14,523 nucleotides of DNA from Candidatus Villigracilis saccharophilus. GTDB taxonomy: Bacteria > Chloroflexota > Anaerolineae > Anaerolineales > Villigracilaceae. Location of the stretch: assembly GCA_016709305.1 (NCBI GenBank), contig JADJNA010000037.1, forward strand, positions 1-14,523. Reading direction: 5' to 3'. Positions 7,496 through 14,523 of this stretch are shown here, in pieces; the stretch's first letter is position 1; every line of letters starts with the position of its first letter. The translations under genes and the position numbers were made by a program. Below the pieces are notes generated by a model. That model worked only from the letters and a program-made list of their open reading frames with translations. It ran no database searches and had not been told where the DNA came from.

Positions 7496-8535
7496 ATGGA
7501 ACATCAAACATTAATGCAAAAGATTGAATCTAATTATGGTTCAGACCAGGATGGCCTGGTCTGGGGGTATCGTTTCGCACCTGGGCAACCCGCACAACAA
7601 ATTTCTTCAGAGTCAGCGGTAGAATTCTTAGCCGCGCAAAACTCCATCACAGAAGGCGAATTCCTCTGGCTACATTTTTCACTTTCCAATTCCGCATCCG
7701 AATCTTGGCTGCGTCGAAACCTGACCCTGCCAGATGCCTTCCATGATTCTCTGCAAAGCAATATAGGCTCCACCCGCCTGGAACAGGACTCAGATCACTG
7801 GTGGCAGTCATTAATGATGTGCTTTTTAATTTCAAATTTGACCCCTCGGAAGTATCCACCACCAGTTTATGCATTGAGCCGCGTCTGCTGGTAAGCGCAC
7901 GCTTACGGCCCCTGCGTTCCATTGACCAGCTTCGCGCAGCAGTACGGGCAAACCACGTTTTCCGTTCGCCAGTTGAACTTTTGGCACACCTTTTACAGGA
8001 CCAGGCAAATGTTCTGGTCGACATTATTCGACAGTCCACCCACCGAGTGGACAAGATTGAAGACCGTCAATTGGCAAACCGTGTTTCTATCAGCCGCAGC
8101 GAATTGGGTTCTCTGAGACGGGTGCTGGTTCGACTTCAACGGCTTCTCGCGCCCGAACCCGCCGCGTTTTTTCGGCTTCTCAATCGTCCACCCGATTGGA
8201 TATCGGAAGCGGACCTTAATGAATTACAACAGGCCGCCGAGGAATTTTCCCTTGCGGTAAGTGACTCGGCGGCGCTGGTTGAGCGGGTAAAAATCCTTCA
8301 GGAAGAAGTCGCCGCCCTTGTCAATGAACAGACCAATCGCACACTTTTCGTTTTGACGGTCGTGACCGTTCTGGCACTGCCAATCAATATGGTCGCAGGT
8401 TTGTTTGGAATGAATGTAGGCGGGATTCCATTGGCTGAACACGGAAATGGTTTCTTTTTGATCGTAGCTCTTCTGCTGGCGCTCACTGGGTTTGGAGCTT
8501 ATTTGGCTCTCGGAAGAAATCATGACAAGGATTAG
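7496..8535 (+). CDS. CorA/ZntB-family divalent metal transporter (one indel)
   Basis: Inner-membrane metal transporter with a large cytoplasmic N-terminal domain and two C-terminal helices. About 346 residues after restoring one base near 7798 (ATCACTGGTGG), which joins RLEQDSDH to LVAVINDVLF. The long helical part (RSPVELLAHLLQDQANVLVDII and the following segments) leads to TM1, LFVLTVVTVLALPINMVAGLF. The pore signature GMN follows in FGMNVGGIPLAEHGNGFF, then TM2 LIVALLLALTGFGAYLAL. The NVGGIP form after GMN is more like ZntB (zinc) than classical CorA (magnesium), so zinc or mixed specificity is an inference. The ATG at 7496 lacks a good Shine-Dalgarno, and the region 7386-7495 upstream is AT-rich with a possible -10 (GATAAT, 7469-7474). 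Confidence 0.9.
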
Positions 8536-8611
8536 CCTCTCTCAATTATATTCGTGACAACTGAGCCATTTTCGTAAAAAATATCAAATATACGATCTTG
8601 CCAAAAAAAAT

Positions 8612-9207
8612 TTAGCGCGCCAACATTTCTTCCAAACGTTTTTTCACCTCTGGCCATTCTGAATCCAAAATACTGTAAAAAACGGAATCTCGAACCCTGC
8701 CAGATGGGAGGATCATGTGATTGCGCAAGATCCCTCCCGCCGCGCCCCGATGCGTTCGATCGCTTTCTGTGAGCGCAGGTTTATCAGATCTGTTTTCAAT
8801 TGAACGCGGATACATCCCAATTTTTCAAAGGCGTGGGCAAGTAATAAATATTTACATTCCGTATTCAGCGGGGTACGCTGGTATTCCAACCCATACCAGG
8901 TGCCGCCAATTTCCAGCCCGCGGTCCTTGGGCATGATGTTCAAATAGCGCGTCGCGCCGGCTACTTTTCCAGAAGCAAGATGAATAACAACAAAGGGCAG
9001 GTCTGTACCTTTTGCGCCGCGGTTCATTATATCGAGCACCCAATTCCGCATATCGTTTTCCGTTTCCATGCGGCCATACAACATGAAATCCCAAAAATCC
9101 TGCCCTTTACCGATCTCAGTCAGGCCGAGGATATGCGCTTTGCTAAGCGGCTCCAGGCGCACATATTTCCCCTGCAAAGTTACGGGAGATATCCAAGGTG
9201 ATGTCAT
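8612..9207 (-). CDS. GNAT-family N-acetyltransferase, RimJ/RimL type (one indel)
   Basis: About 198 residues. The start, MTSPWISPVTLQGKYVRLEPL, is the usual opening of RimJ/RimL-like acetyltransferases. Then come FVVIHLASGKVAGATRYL (substrate strand), LEIGGTWYGLEYQRTPLNTECKYLLLAHAFEKL (acetyl-CoA binding region) and the typical VQLKTDLINLRSQKAIERIGARREG. The G run near 8732-8736 has lost a base; adding one G joins REG to ILRNHMILPSGRVRDSVFYSIL, and the gene ends at TAA 8614-8612. The acetylated target is unknown. Its ATG overlaps the TGA of the SRPBCC gene (9204-9207), indicating translational coupling. It converges on the metal transporter gene with 76 bp between. Confidence 0.9.
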
Positions 9208-9668
9208 TTTGCGCTCCCAAATGTTTCAATAATTTTTTGATATCGAAAATCGAAGATGGTTTTTAATCGCTGCTGAATCCATAACGCATGGACAACATCG
9301 CCAAGAAACCCAAACGGGGCGGCATAGGTCACATGGTCAGTCATCTTGACGCCGTTCTGCAGCGGCTCAAAAGAATGTTCGTGATACCAAAAACGATATG
9401 GACCCACGCGCTGTTCATCCACAAAATATTCATTCTCGCGCACATGCGCGATCTCGGTCAGCCACAAGGAACGGACCCCGCGAATGAATTCAACCCTATA
9501 TTCGATGGTCTGTCCCTCATACATGCTGACGTCTCCGCCCTTGATGATCTCAAAATTCATATCAGGCGGAGTCAGTAAATTTAAATTTTCAGGCTCAGAG
9601 AAATATTTCCATAAGATTTCCACTGGCGCAGGAATGATCTGTTCGCGATGTATATAATGGATTGTCAT
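9204..9668 (-). CDS. SRPBCC (START/polyketide-cyclase-like) ligand-binding protein
   Basis: An intact 154-residue cytosolic protein. It begins MTIHYIHREQIIPAPVEILWKYFSEPENLNLLTPP, the standard SRPBCC opening in which a beta strand is followed by two short helices. It continues GQTIEYRVEFIRGVRSLWLTEI, VDEQRVGPYRFWYHEHSFEPLQNGVKMTDHVTYAAPFG and a long C-terminal helix FDFRYQKIIETFG. Members fold into a helix-grip pocket for hydrophobic ligands; no catalytic signature points to a reaction. The ATG at 9668-9666 has GAGG about 5 nt upstream. Its stop overlaps the acetyltransferase start by 4 nt, so the two form a two-gene unit. It carries no indel. Confidence 0.9.
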   Translation of the reverse strand: MTIHYIHREQIIPAPVEILWKYFSEPENLNLLTPPDMNFEIIKGGDVSMYEGQTIEYRVEFIRGVRSLWLTEIAHVRENEYFVDEQRVGPYRFWYHEHSFEPLQNGVKMTDHVTYAAPFGFLGDVVHALWIQQRLKTIFDFRYQKIIETFGSAK

Positions 9669-9788
9669 GATGCCTCGTTGCAGTCAGAAGTCAGGAGACT
9701 TGTGACCGATTAACTCTTCAACCAATCTTTTTGATTCATATTCTGCGAAGGGAGATAGGGCATTTGCGGCCCATCAATTCTCAAAAAT

Positions 9789-11266
9789 TCAGAGCGCGGC
9801 GCGCATGGCTGTGCGGTCATCCCATAAATATTCGGTCTTTCCAAAGCACATAGATTGCTCATGACCTTTCCCGCATGCGAGAACTATATCTCCATCGCGG
9901 GCGAGCCTGAGCGCAAAACGGATGGCTTCACCGCGGTCCGCAATTCGCCAAAACGTTTCCCCTTCGCGGCCGCCTTTCGAGCTGGCGCCTGCCGCCATTT
10001 CTTCGAGAATGCCTTCAAGCGATTCCGTGCGCGGATCTTCAGCGGTCAGGATGGAAATATCCGCCAACTCGATGGATGTCTCCGCCATCATGCGGCGCTT
10101 CTCTTTATCCCTCAAGCCTGCGGAGCCAAAAATGGAGATGACTCTGCCCCTGGTCATTTTTCTGCCGGCTTCCAATGTGACTTTCAACGCGTTGGGAGTA
10201 TGCGCAAAATCCACGATGGCGGTGAAGCTCTGACCCAGGGCAATACTCTCCATCGGCCAGGAATGCCGTCCAGAGAAGCGATCCCATGCGCAGCGACCTC
10301 AGGATCAATGCCAAGACCATAGATCGCGACGGCCAGGGCGGCAAGGCAGTGGAGACATTGTACGCCCTGACCAGACTACTCTTAATCCCCACGTAAATCA
10401 TCACGTAAGGCAGCGTTGAATGCAATTCCTGACGGGCTGTGTTGCACATCCTGCGCGCAAATGTCAGCATTGCTTCCGATCCCATAACTTACTTTTCGTG
10501 TTTTGATAAATTCATTAAGGAATTCAAAGGAACGGTCATCACGGTTAATGACACCCAAACGCGGATTCCCTGAGGCTTTTCCTTTGTTAGCTCCAAACTA
10601 CTGAACAGGCGCGCTTTCGCGGCGATAATTTCATAACCGCCGTGTTCATCAAAATGTTCATGCGTGATGTTCGTGACCACACCTATGTCGAACTCGCACG
10701 CGTCCACGCGGTGCTGCGCCCAGCCGTGCGATGTGGTCCCGAGCACAACATGCGTCAAGCCAAGTCGATCATTCTGGCAAGATAGCGTTGCACATCGTGC
10801 GCATCCGGCGTGGTGACATGAAAACCTGTATCCAGCACCTCGTCGCCAATAACCGCGTTGACCGTTGAGATCATGCCAGCTTTAATGCGGCAGCGATAAG
10901 AATCTTATAAATGATGTTGCTCGTTGTGGTCTTGCCATCCGTGCGGTGACGCCGATCACGGTCAGTCTACGGGCGACCAATTGTAAAAGGCGGCAGCCAG
11001 CCAGGTCAACGCTGACGCGGGTTTTCAAGCTGAATGTATGGAACGCTGAGTCCGCTCAATTCCCTGCTCCCCACTACCGCAGCGGCACCGTTCGCGATCG
11101 CCGTGGAAATGTAGTCATGCCCATCAACAGATCCGCCCTGCATGGCAACAAAAAGGTAGCCAGGTTTCACCGCGCGGCTGTCGATGGCAATTCCTGTGAC
11201 CTCAGCTGCTGGAATATTCATTGGTTCGGAATATGGAAAATCAACAAACAAATTTTTTAGAAGCAT
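9789..11266 (-). CDS. murE: UDP-N-acetylmuramyl-tripeptide synthetase, MurE-type Mur ligase (at least five indels)
   Basis: ATP-dependent cytosolic ligase that adds the third residue of the peptidoglycan stem peptide. About 490 residues when rebuilt. N-terminal domain: MLLKNLFVDFPYSEP, TGIAIDSRAVKPGYLFVAMQG and GHDYISTAIANGAAAVVG. Central domain: GVTGTDGKTTTSN (P-loop, near 10925-10950), then VTTPDAHDVQRYLARM, VVLGTTSHGWAQHRVD, VVTNITHEHFDEHGGYE and AKARLF. C-terminal domain: VDFAHTPNALKVTLEAGR, FGSAGLRDKEKRRMM, LTAEDPRTE and a terminal GKGHEQ. Breaks lie near 11010, 10970-10995, 10945 (lost G in the P-loop), 10880, 10490, 10340 and 10265. The substrate loop reads EDPR rather than the DNPR common in meso-diaminopimelate-adding enzymes, so the third residue is uncertain. 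GGAG lies rather far (13 nt) from the start. It follows a strong terminator, so it needs its own promoter. Confidence 0.88.
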
Positions 11267-11305
11267 TTATTTCGGTTTATCTCCGTTCAGTGTGGCTTAA
11301 AACAA

Positions 11306-11339
11306 AAAAGGGTTTTGGTAATTTTACCAAAACCCTTTT
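11306..11339 (-). terminator. Strong intrinsic terminator after the Fo ATP synthase genes
   Basis: The 16-bp arm AAAAGGGTTTTGGTAA (11306-11321) pairs perfectly with TTACCAAAACCCTTTT (11324-11339) around a 2-nt spacer. Read on the minus strand, the hairpin is followed by TTTTTTGTTTT. It lies 14 nt beyond the b/delta gene stop and before murE, so it should end atp transcription. The symmetry would also allow some stopping of plus-strand transcripts. Confidence 0.9.
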
Positions 11340-11353
11340 CATTAAGAATAATC

Positions 11354-12073
11354 TTACTTCAAAGTCTGGCGCAGACCCTCGAGTTTACCGGCGACAGAGC
11401 CATCCAGAACCTTGTCACCCACTTTGATGACGAGGCCGCCCAAAATGGACGGGTCCACTTTGTAGGAAATGTTGTTGACAGAGACACTCTTTTTCACAGC
11501 ATCCTGCTCTTTGCTGCTGAGCGGGAGCGCGCTGGTAACTTCAGCAGTTTCACCTTTGAGGTCACCTTCAACCACGACAACTTTGCCCGATTTTACACCG
11601 GAGAAGAACTCATCAATGAGGGTGTGCTGTTTCTTTTCATCCAAGGCTTCACCGACAAGCTTGTTCGCGGCGGCAATGGCCAGAGCGGCAACCTGTCCGC
11701 GCAGATCGCCAAGAATGCGATTGCGTTCGAGTTCAGCCTCACCCATCGCAGCTTCGCGGGCTTTGGCAGCCTCGGCTTCAGCAGCGGCTTTGACATCCTT
11801 GCCGGCGGAAGCAGCGCGCTCGGTGGCTTCGCGAACGATCTTTCCCGCTTCTGCCTGGGCTTCAGCGCGAATCTTATCCGCGTCCTTTTGAGCATCGGCA
11901 CGGGCTTCCGCCGCGACACGGGCATCTTCCAGTCCCTGAGCGATCTTCGTTTTGCGGGATTCCATCATGTCCAGCATGGGTTTATAGACCCATGAATTCA
12001 AAGTGAGGAACACGATGATAAACGCAATGATCTGTACAATGAGCAGACCAAAATTAATACCAAGAGCTTCCAT
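11354..12073 (-). CDS. atpF: Fused ATP synthase b subunit / delta C-terminal domain
   Basis: An intact 239-residue peripheral-stalk protein. Residues about 8-28 (FGLLIVQIIAFIIVFLTLNSW) are the single membrane anchor of subunit b, followed by YKPMLDMMESRKTKIAQGLEDA and a long Ala/Glu/Lys-rich coiled coil to about residue 160. The last 63 residues match the C-terminal domain of the delta/OSCP subunit: EVTSALPLSSKEQDAV and VDPSILGGLVIKVGDKVLDGSVAGKL. The roughly 105-residue helical N-terminal domain of delta, which normally binds the tip of F1 alpha, is not present here. The ATG at 12073 has GGAG (12083-12086) upstream. It starts 19 nt after atpE. No separate atpH follows; a terminator does. Mycobacteria also fuse b and delta, but there the whole delta is kept. 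Confidence 0.88.
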   Translation of the reverse strand: MEALGINFGLLIVQIIAFIIVFLTLNSWVYKPMLDMMESRKTKIAQGLEDARVAAEARADAQKDADKIRAEAQAEAGKIVREATERAASAGKDVKAAAEAEAAKAREAAMGEAELERNRILGDLRGQVAALAIAAANKLVGEALDEKKQHTLIDEFFSGVKSGKVVVVEGDLKGETAEVTSALPLSSKEQDAVKKSVSVNNISYKVDPSILGGLVIKVGDKVLDGSVAGKLEGLRQTLK

Positions 12074-12092
12074 GTTTCTATGCTCCTATGAA

Positions 12093-12332
12093 CTACACGA
12101 CTTTGAAGAGCATGAGGAACGCGATAACCAAGCAGTAAATAGCGATAGCTTCAGAGAACGCGATACCCAAGATCATGTTGGTCAACAAGTTACCGTAGGT
12201 GTCGGGGTTGCGGGCCATGCCTGTCAGGGCTCCCTGCACGCTCAAACCGATACCGATACCAGCGCCAGCGGCGCCGATCATAGCCAAACCCGCGCCGACA
12301 TAGCGCATTGCATCTAAAATATTTCCTTCCAT
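12093..12332 (-). CDS. atpE: ATP synthase c subunit (Fo proteolipid ring)
   Basis: An intact 79-residue hairpin of two helices. TM1 is rich in glycine (VGAGLAMIGAAGAGIGIGLSV), followed by the polar loop ARNPD at residues 40-44 that contacts gamma and epsilon. TM2 carries the ion-binding carboxylate Glu61 in GIAFSEAIAIYCLVIAF. The residue after Glu61 is Ala rather than Ser/Thr, and the TM1 position matching the sodium-ligand Gln of Na+-type rings is Ile. The ring is therefore most likely proton-coupled. The ATG at 12332 has an excellent AAGGAGG (12341-12347) at 8 nt, fitting the need for many c copies per complex. It lies 76 nt after atpB and 19 nt before the b/delta gene. Confidence 0.97.
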   Translation of the reverse strand: MEGNILDAMRYVGAGLAMIGAAGAGIGIGLSVQGALTGMARNPDTYGNLLTNMILGIAFSEAIAIYCLVIAFLMLFKVV

Positions 12333-12408
12333 GTTGCAAACCTCCTTAGGTTTATCCTGATATTATAAAATTTTGATGAAAATATCCGACAAAACAGTCG
12401 AAATGATT

Positions 12409-13390
12409 TTAATGCTCGGCGTGTTCTTCGCCGCCGTGACCCTGTGTAGCTTGCGCCATAAAGACCATGGTCAACATACCGAAAACGAACGCCTGAATGA
12501 CACCCACGAACAATTCGAACATCATAATCATGGCCGGCAGGATCGAGATCTTTCCCAACAAACCAGCCACAATTGCCACCAACACGATCCCTGCGAACAT
12601 GTTACCGAAAAGACGGAAGGCAAACGAGAGGATCTTCGAGACTTCAGAGATCAACTCAAGCAGGCCGACCAGAAAATCCATCGCGCCAAAGAACGGCACT
12701 TTGAACATGCGGCGTGTGTTAAAGAACTTACTCAAATAGCCAAGTCCCTGCGCGCGGAAACCGATCACCTGGATCATCACCACCGAGATCAAAGCCAGCG
12801 ACGCGGTGAAGTTCAAATCCACTGAAATACCGCGGAAAGAACGGGGCGAGGACGTATTCCTTGCTTAGTTCGGGGTTATAAAGATGCCAGCCATGAAGTT
12901 CGCTTGCAGCATGTTCACCGCCATGAGGATGCAAAACACCAATCGACTCAAAGCCAGGAATCAACTTGAGCAGATTGGCAAACAACACATAGATCATGAT
13001 GGTCGCAAACCAGGGGAAGATCATTTTGGCATACTTGCCAGCGGAACCTTCAGTCAGGTTGTAGAGCATCTCGAGAATGGCTTCCATCACATTCCCAATG
13101 CCGCGCGGCACGAGGTCGGTGTTTTGACTATTCTTCAATGAACGGTTGGTGAAGAACGCAATAACAATCAGCAGGACCAAGGTCACTGCCAAGGTGGGTA
13201 GCGTATTCACCAAATAGAATGGGCCAGCAAATCCGAGAAAGTTCTCAGAAATTGGCTCCAAAATCAATTTTTCGGCAGCCACTGTGATCTCGGGTTGAAC
13301 TGGCACAAAAATACCGCCCAGAATAAAACCCGCGATCATCAGCACCAGCACGACCCATCGGCGCCAGGGCCTTCGTTTCTCTTGTTCCAA
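12409..13390 (-). CDS. atpB: ATP synthase a subunit (one indel)
   Basis: Membrane stator of the proton channel, about 327 residues. Near the N-terminus is a transmembrane helix (WVVLVLMIAGFILGGIFVPV), then helices around LVNTLPTLAVTLVLLIVIAFF and MIFPWFATIMIYVLFANLLKLIPG. The essential arginine is in ILSFAFRLFGNMFAGIVLVAI, with FELFVGVIQAFVFGMLTMVF near the end, followed by a His/Glu-rich tail. An extra C near 12835 splits the frame; removing it gives LAPFFRGISVDLNFTASLALISVV. I choose the TTG at 13390-13388 as start because AGGAGG (13397-13402) lies 6 nt ahead. A longer ATG start at 13432 would overlap the previous gene by 32 nt. Confidence 0.93.
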
Positions 13391-13396
13391 AGTCCG

Positions 13397-13402
13397 CCTC
13401 CT
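13397..13402 (-). promoter_or_regulatory. Ribosome binding site that fixes the atpB TTG start
   Basis: AGGAGG on the minus strand overlaps the TAG stop of the preceding gene (13401-13403) and lies 6 nt before TTG at 13390. Stop and Shine-Dalgarno overlap suggests reinitiation by ribosomes finishing the upstream gene. Confidence 0.7.
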
Positions 13403-13679
13403 AATCTGTTTTTTCTTTCCCTTCGGTTTCATATTTTTCCTTCAACCGCGCCAGCGATCTTCGCGAGACATACAGCATCAGGAACACCGAAAGAGGAATA
13501 CCAGCAAACAACAACACCAGAGTGAATACTGGTTTCGTTCCAAACGTATTATCAAGCCACAATCCGCCGAACACGGAAGCCAGAATGACCGCCAAGGTCA
13601 AACAACCCACCTGCCCGATCACCACGATCAGCAGAGTGCTTATCATACTATTGCGACGGTTTTGCTCGGATTGTGCCAT
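13401..13679 (-). CDS. AtpZ/AtpI-family ATP synthase accessory membrane protein
   Basis: A 92-residue protein with two transmembrane helices: about 14-37 (LIVVIGQVGCLTLAVILASVFGG) and about 49-69 (VFTLVLLFAGIPLSVFLMLYV). They are joined by a short loop WLDNTFGTKP, and a charged C-terminal tail follows. This two-helix form with a GLWLD loop just ahead of atpB is typical of AtpZ/AtpI-type proteins, linked to c-ring assembly or cation supply. It is the first gene of the atp unit. The ATG at 13679 has no Shine-Dalgarno and lies only 8 nt from a -10 box, so the transcript probably starts at or next to the start codon. It carries no indel. Confidence 0.8.
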   Translation of the reverse strand: MAQSEQNRRNSMISTLLIVVIGQVGCLTLAVILASVFGGLWLDNTFGTKPVFTLVLLFAGIPLSVFLMLYVSRRSLARLKEKYETEGKEKTD

Positions 13680-13687
13680 GCCGCACG

Positions 13688-13717
13688 ATTATAACTGACA
13701 GGTCAAGATGATGTCAA
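13688..13717 (-). promoter_or_regulatory. Near-consensus sigma70-type promoter of the atp operon
   Basis: On the minus strand a perfect TTGACA (13717-13712) and a perfect TATAAT (13693-13688) are separated by 18 nt. The expected start of transcription, about 7 nt after the -10 box, falls at 13680-13681, directly at the ATG (13679). This predicts a leaderless or near-leaderless mRNA for the first gene. Confidence 0.75.
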
Positions 13718-13750
13718 ACGGAAATCCATTTTGCATCATTCCTGACCTGT
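13698..13750. repeat. Imperfect inverted repeat spanning the atp promoter
   Basis: ACAGGTCA (13698-13705) pairs with TGACCTGT (13743-13750), and inside it ATGATG (13708-13713) pairs with CATCAT (13734-13739). The stem has a 2/3-nt internal loop and a 20-nt loop. It lies between the nuoN stop and atp, and covers the -35 box and most of the spacer. No U-tract follows on the minus strand, so it is not a standard terminator. It may be a protein-binding site or part of a CCTGACAGG-type repeat. Confidence 0.5.
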
Positions 13751-13764
13751 GAAGTGATTTTCAA

Positions 13765-14523
13765 CTAGAACAAATTCAAGGCAGCGGCATCAGACCAGCT
13801 GAACCACGGAGCGAAAACAGTACCTACCAAAATTACGCCGAGGGCCAGAATAGCCAAAGCAATGGCATACGGGCGGGTCAACAGGATGGGGTGATTCTCT
13901 TCATCTTCATTCGGCATACGATACAGATAAACGAACTTCATCGTATTGAGATAGTAGTACACACCGAGGATAGAGTTGAGAATACCGACGATGATCAACC
14001 ACGTGTAGCCTGCCTGCACACCCGCGGCAAAGACAAAGACTTTCGCCACGAAGCCGCCGAATGGAGGCATACCTGCAAGAGAGAGGAAAGCGGCTAGCAT
14101 CATCAATCCCAACCAGGGGTTGCGGCGACTCATGCCCGCATAGTCTTTGATGTCTTCGAGACCAGTCACGCGACTAAAAGCCATGACTACACCGAAGGCC
14201 AATAGATTGGTGGCGATATACGCCGCGAGATAGAAGACTACACTTGCGGGCCCCAATTGTTCAGTGTTCGAAGACTCTGCGGTAAAAACGCCACCACACC
14301 AATCAAAGCGTACCCAGCATGCGCAATGGATGAATACGCAAGCAGGCGTTTGATATTGGTCTGCGAAAGTGCGAGCAGGTTGCCGACAGTCATCGTGATG
14401 GCTGATAGCGCCGCGAGGATCACGGTCCACGAGGGTGCAAAATCAGGGAAAGCTACAAAGAAGAAGCGTACTATTACCGCAAAACCAGCAGCTTTGGAAG
14501 CCGTCGACAGAAACCTGCAACAG
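13765..14523 (-). CDS. nuoN: NADH-quinone oxidoreductase subunit N, C-terminal part (one indel, runs off the window)
   Basis: Antiporter-like membrane subunit of respiratory complex I, which takes part in proton pumping. The visible 250-odd residues include FLSTASKAAGFAVIVRFFFVAFP, LAALSAITMTVGNLLALSQTNIKRLLAYSSIAHAGYALIG (with the conserved Lys and the YSSIAHAGY signature), VVFYLAAYIATNLLAFGVV and SLAGMPPFGGFVAKVFVFAAGV, with a final helix before the C-terminus. The T run at 14284-14288 (minus strand TTTTT) appears two bases too long; trimming it gives VVAFTAESSNTEQLGPASVVFYL. The gene ends at TAG 13767-13765, which fits the usual position of nuoN as the last nuo gene. The atp operon starts 85 bp downstream with its own promoter. 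The 5' end is outside the window. Confidence 0.93.

Noticed and set aside
11315..11995. A 226-codon open frame on the plus strand
   Set aside because: It lies antisense to the b/delta ATP synthase gene, whose protein is clearly real; GC-rich third positions of that gene keep the opposite frame open.
12093..12332. Sodium-coupled c-ring
   Set aside because: Glu61 is followed by Ala rather than Ser/Thr, and the TM1 position of the Na+-ligand Gln is Ile.
1..14523. tRNA, rRNA, CRISPR array, IS transposase or phage genes
   Set aside because: No cloverleaf, rRNA segment, regular spacer-repeat pattern or transposase/integrase-like protein was found on either strand.

Overview
The window looks like chromosomal DNA from a Chloroflexota bacterium, most likely class Anaerolineae. 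That assignment is an inference from protein character, moderate GC, the nuoN-then-atp gene order and a fused b/delta ATP synthase subunit; no rRNA or other marker is present. No phage, IS transposase, CRISPR array, rRNA or tRNA gene was seen. The sequence carries many one-base (rarely two-base) indels, mostly in homopolymer runs. They break upp, the amidase, the lipid kinase, the dehydrogenase, murE, atpB and nuoN, several of which are normally essential. They are best read as uncorrected long-read errors rather than pseudogenes, so coordinates for broken genes span the rebuilt gene.

Layout. 1-89 (minus): start of a TetR-type regulator, divergent from upp (229-857, uracil phosphoribosyltransferase), which is followed by an amidase (862-2545). 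2550-2690: a fold-back repeat with 13-bp perfect terminal inverted repeats. 2713-4782 (plus): a DUF1801 protein, a class I SAM methyltransferase containing two consecutive in-frame TGA codons followed by a SECIS-like hairpin, and a diacylglycerol-kinase-family lipid kinase. 4783-5165: intergenic, with two palindromic CCTGWCAGG repeats. 5166-8535 (plus): an uncharacterised soluble protein, a quinone-oxidoreductase-like MDR protein, a membrane protein and a CorA/ZntB-type metal transporter. 8612-9668 (minus): a GNAT acetyltransferase and an SRPBCC protein overlapping by 4 nt. 9789-11266 (minus): murE. 11306-11339: a strong hairpin terminator. 11354-13679 (minus): the Fo part of an ATP synthase operon (atpZ/I-like, atpB, atpE, b/delta fusion), with a near-consensus promoter placed so that the transcript should be almost leaderless. 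13765-14523 (minus): 3' part of nuoN.

Functionally, nuoN (proton-pumping complex I) followed by the Fo genes forms an energy-conversion block, and murE serves the cell wall. The left half is a mix of salvage, amide hydrolysis, lipid phosphorylation and small accessory genes with no single shared pathway. The most notable item is the probable selenoprotein methyltransferase at 3120-3854. Its reading frame runs uninterrupted by indels through both TGA codons, and a perfect 8-bp stem with a GTC loop lies 18-21 nt downstream of them. A standard annotation would cut this gene in two.
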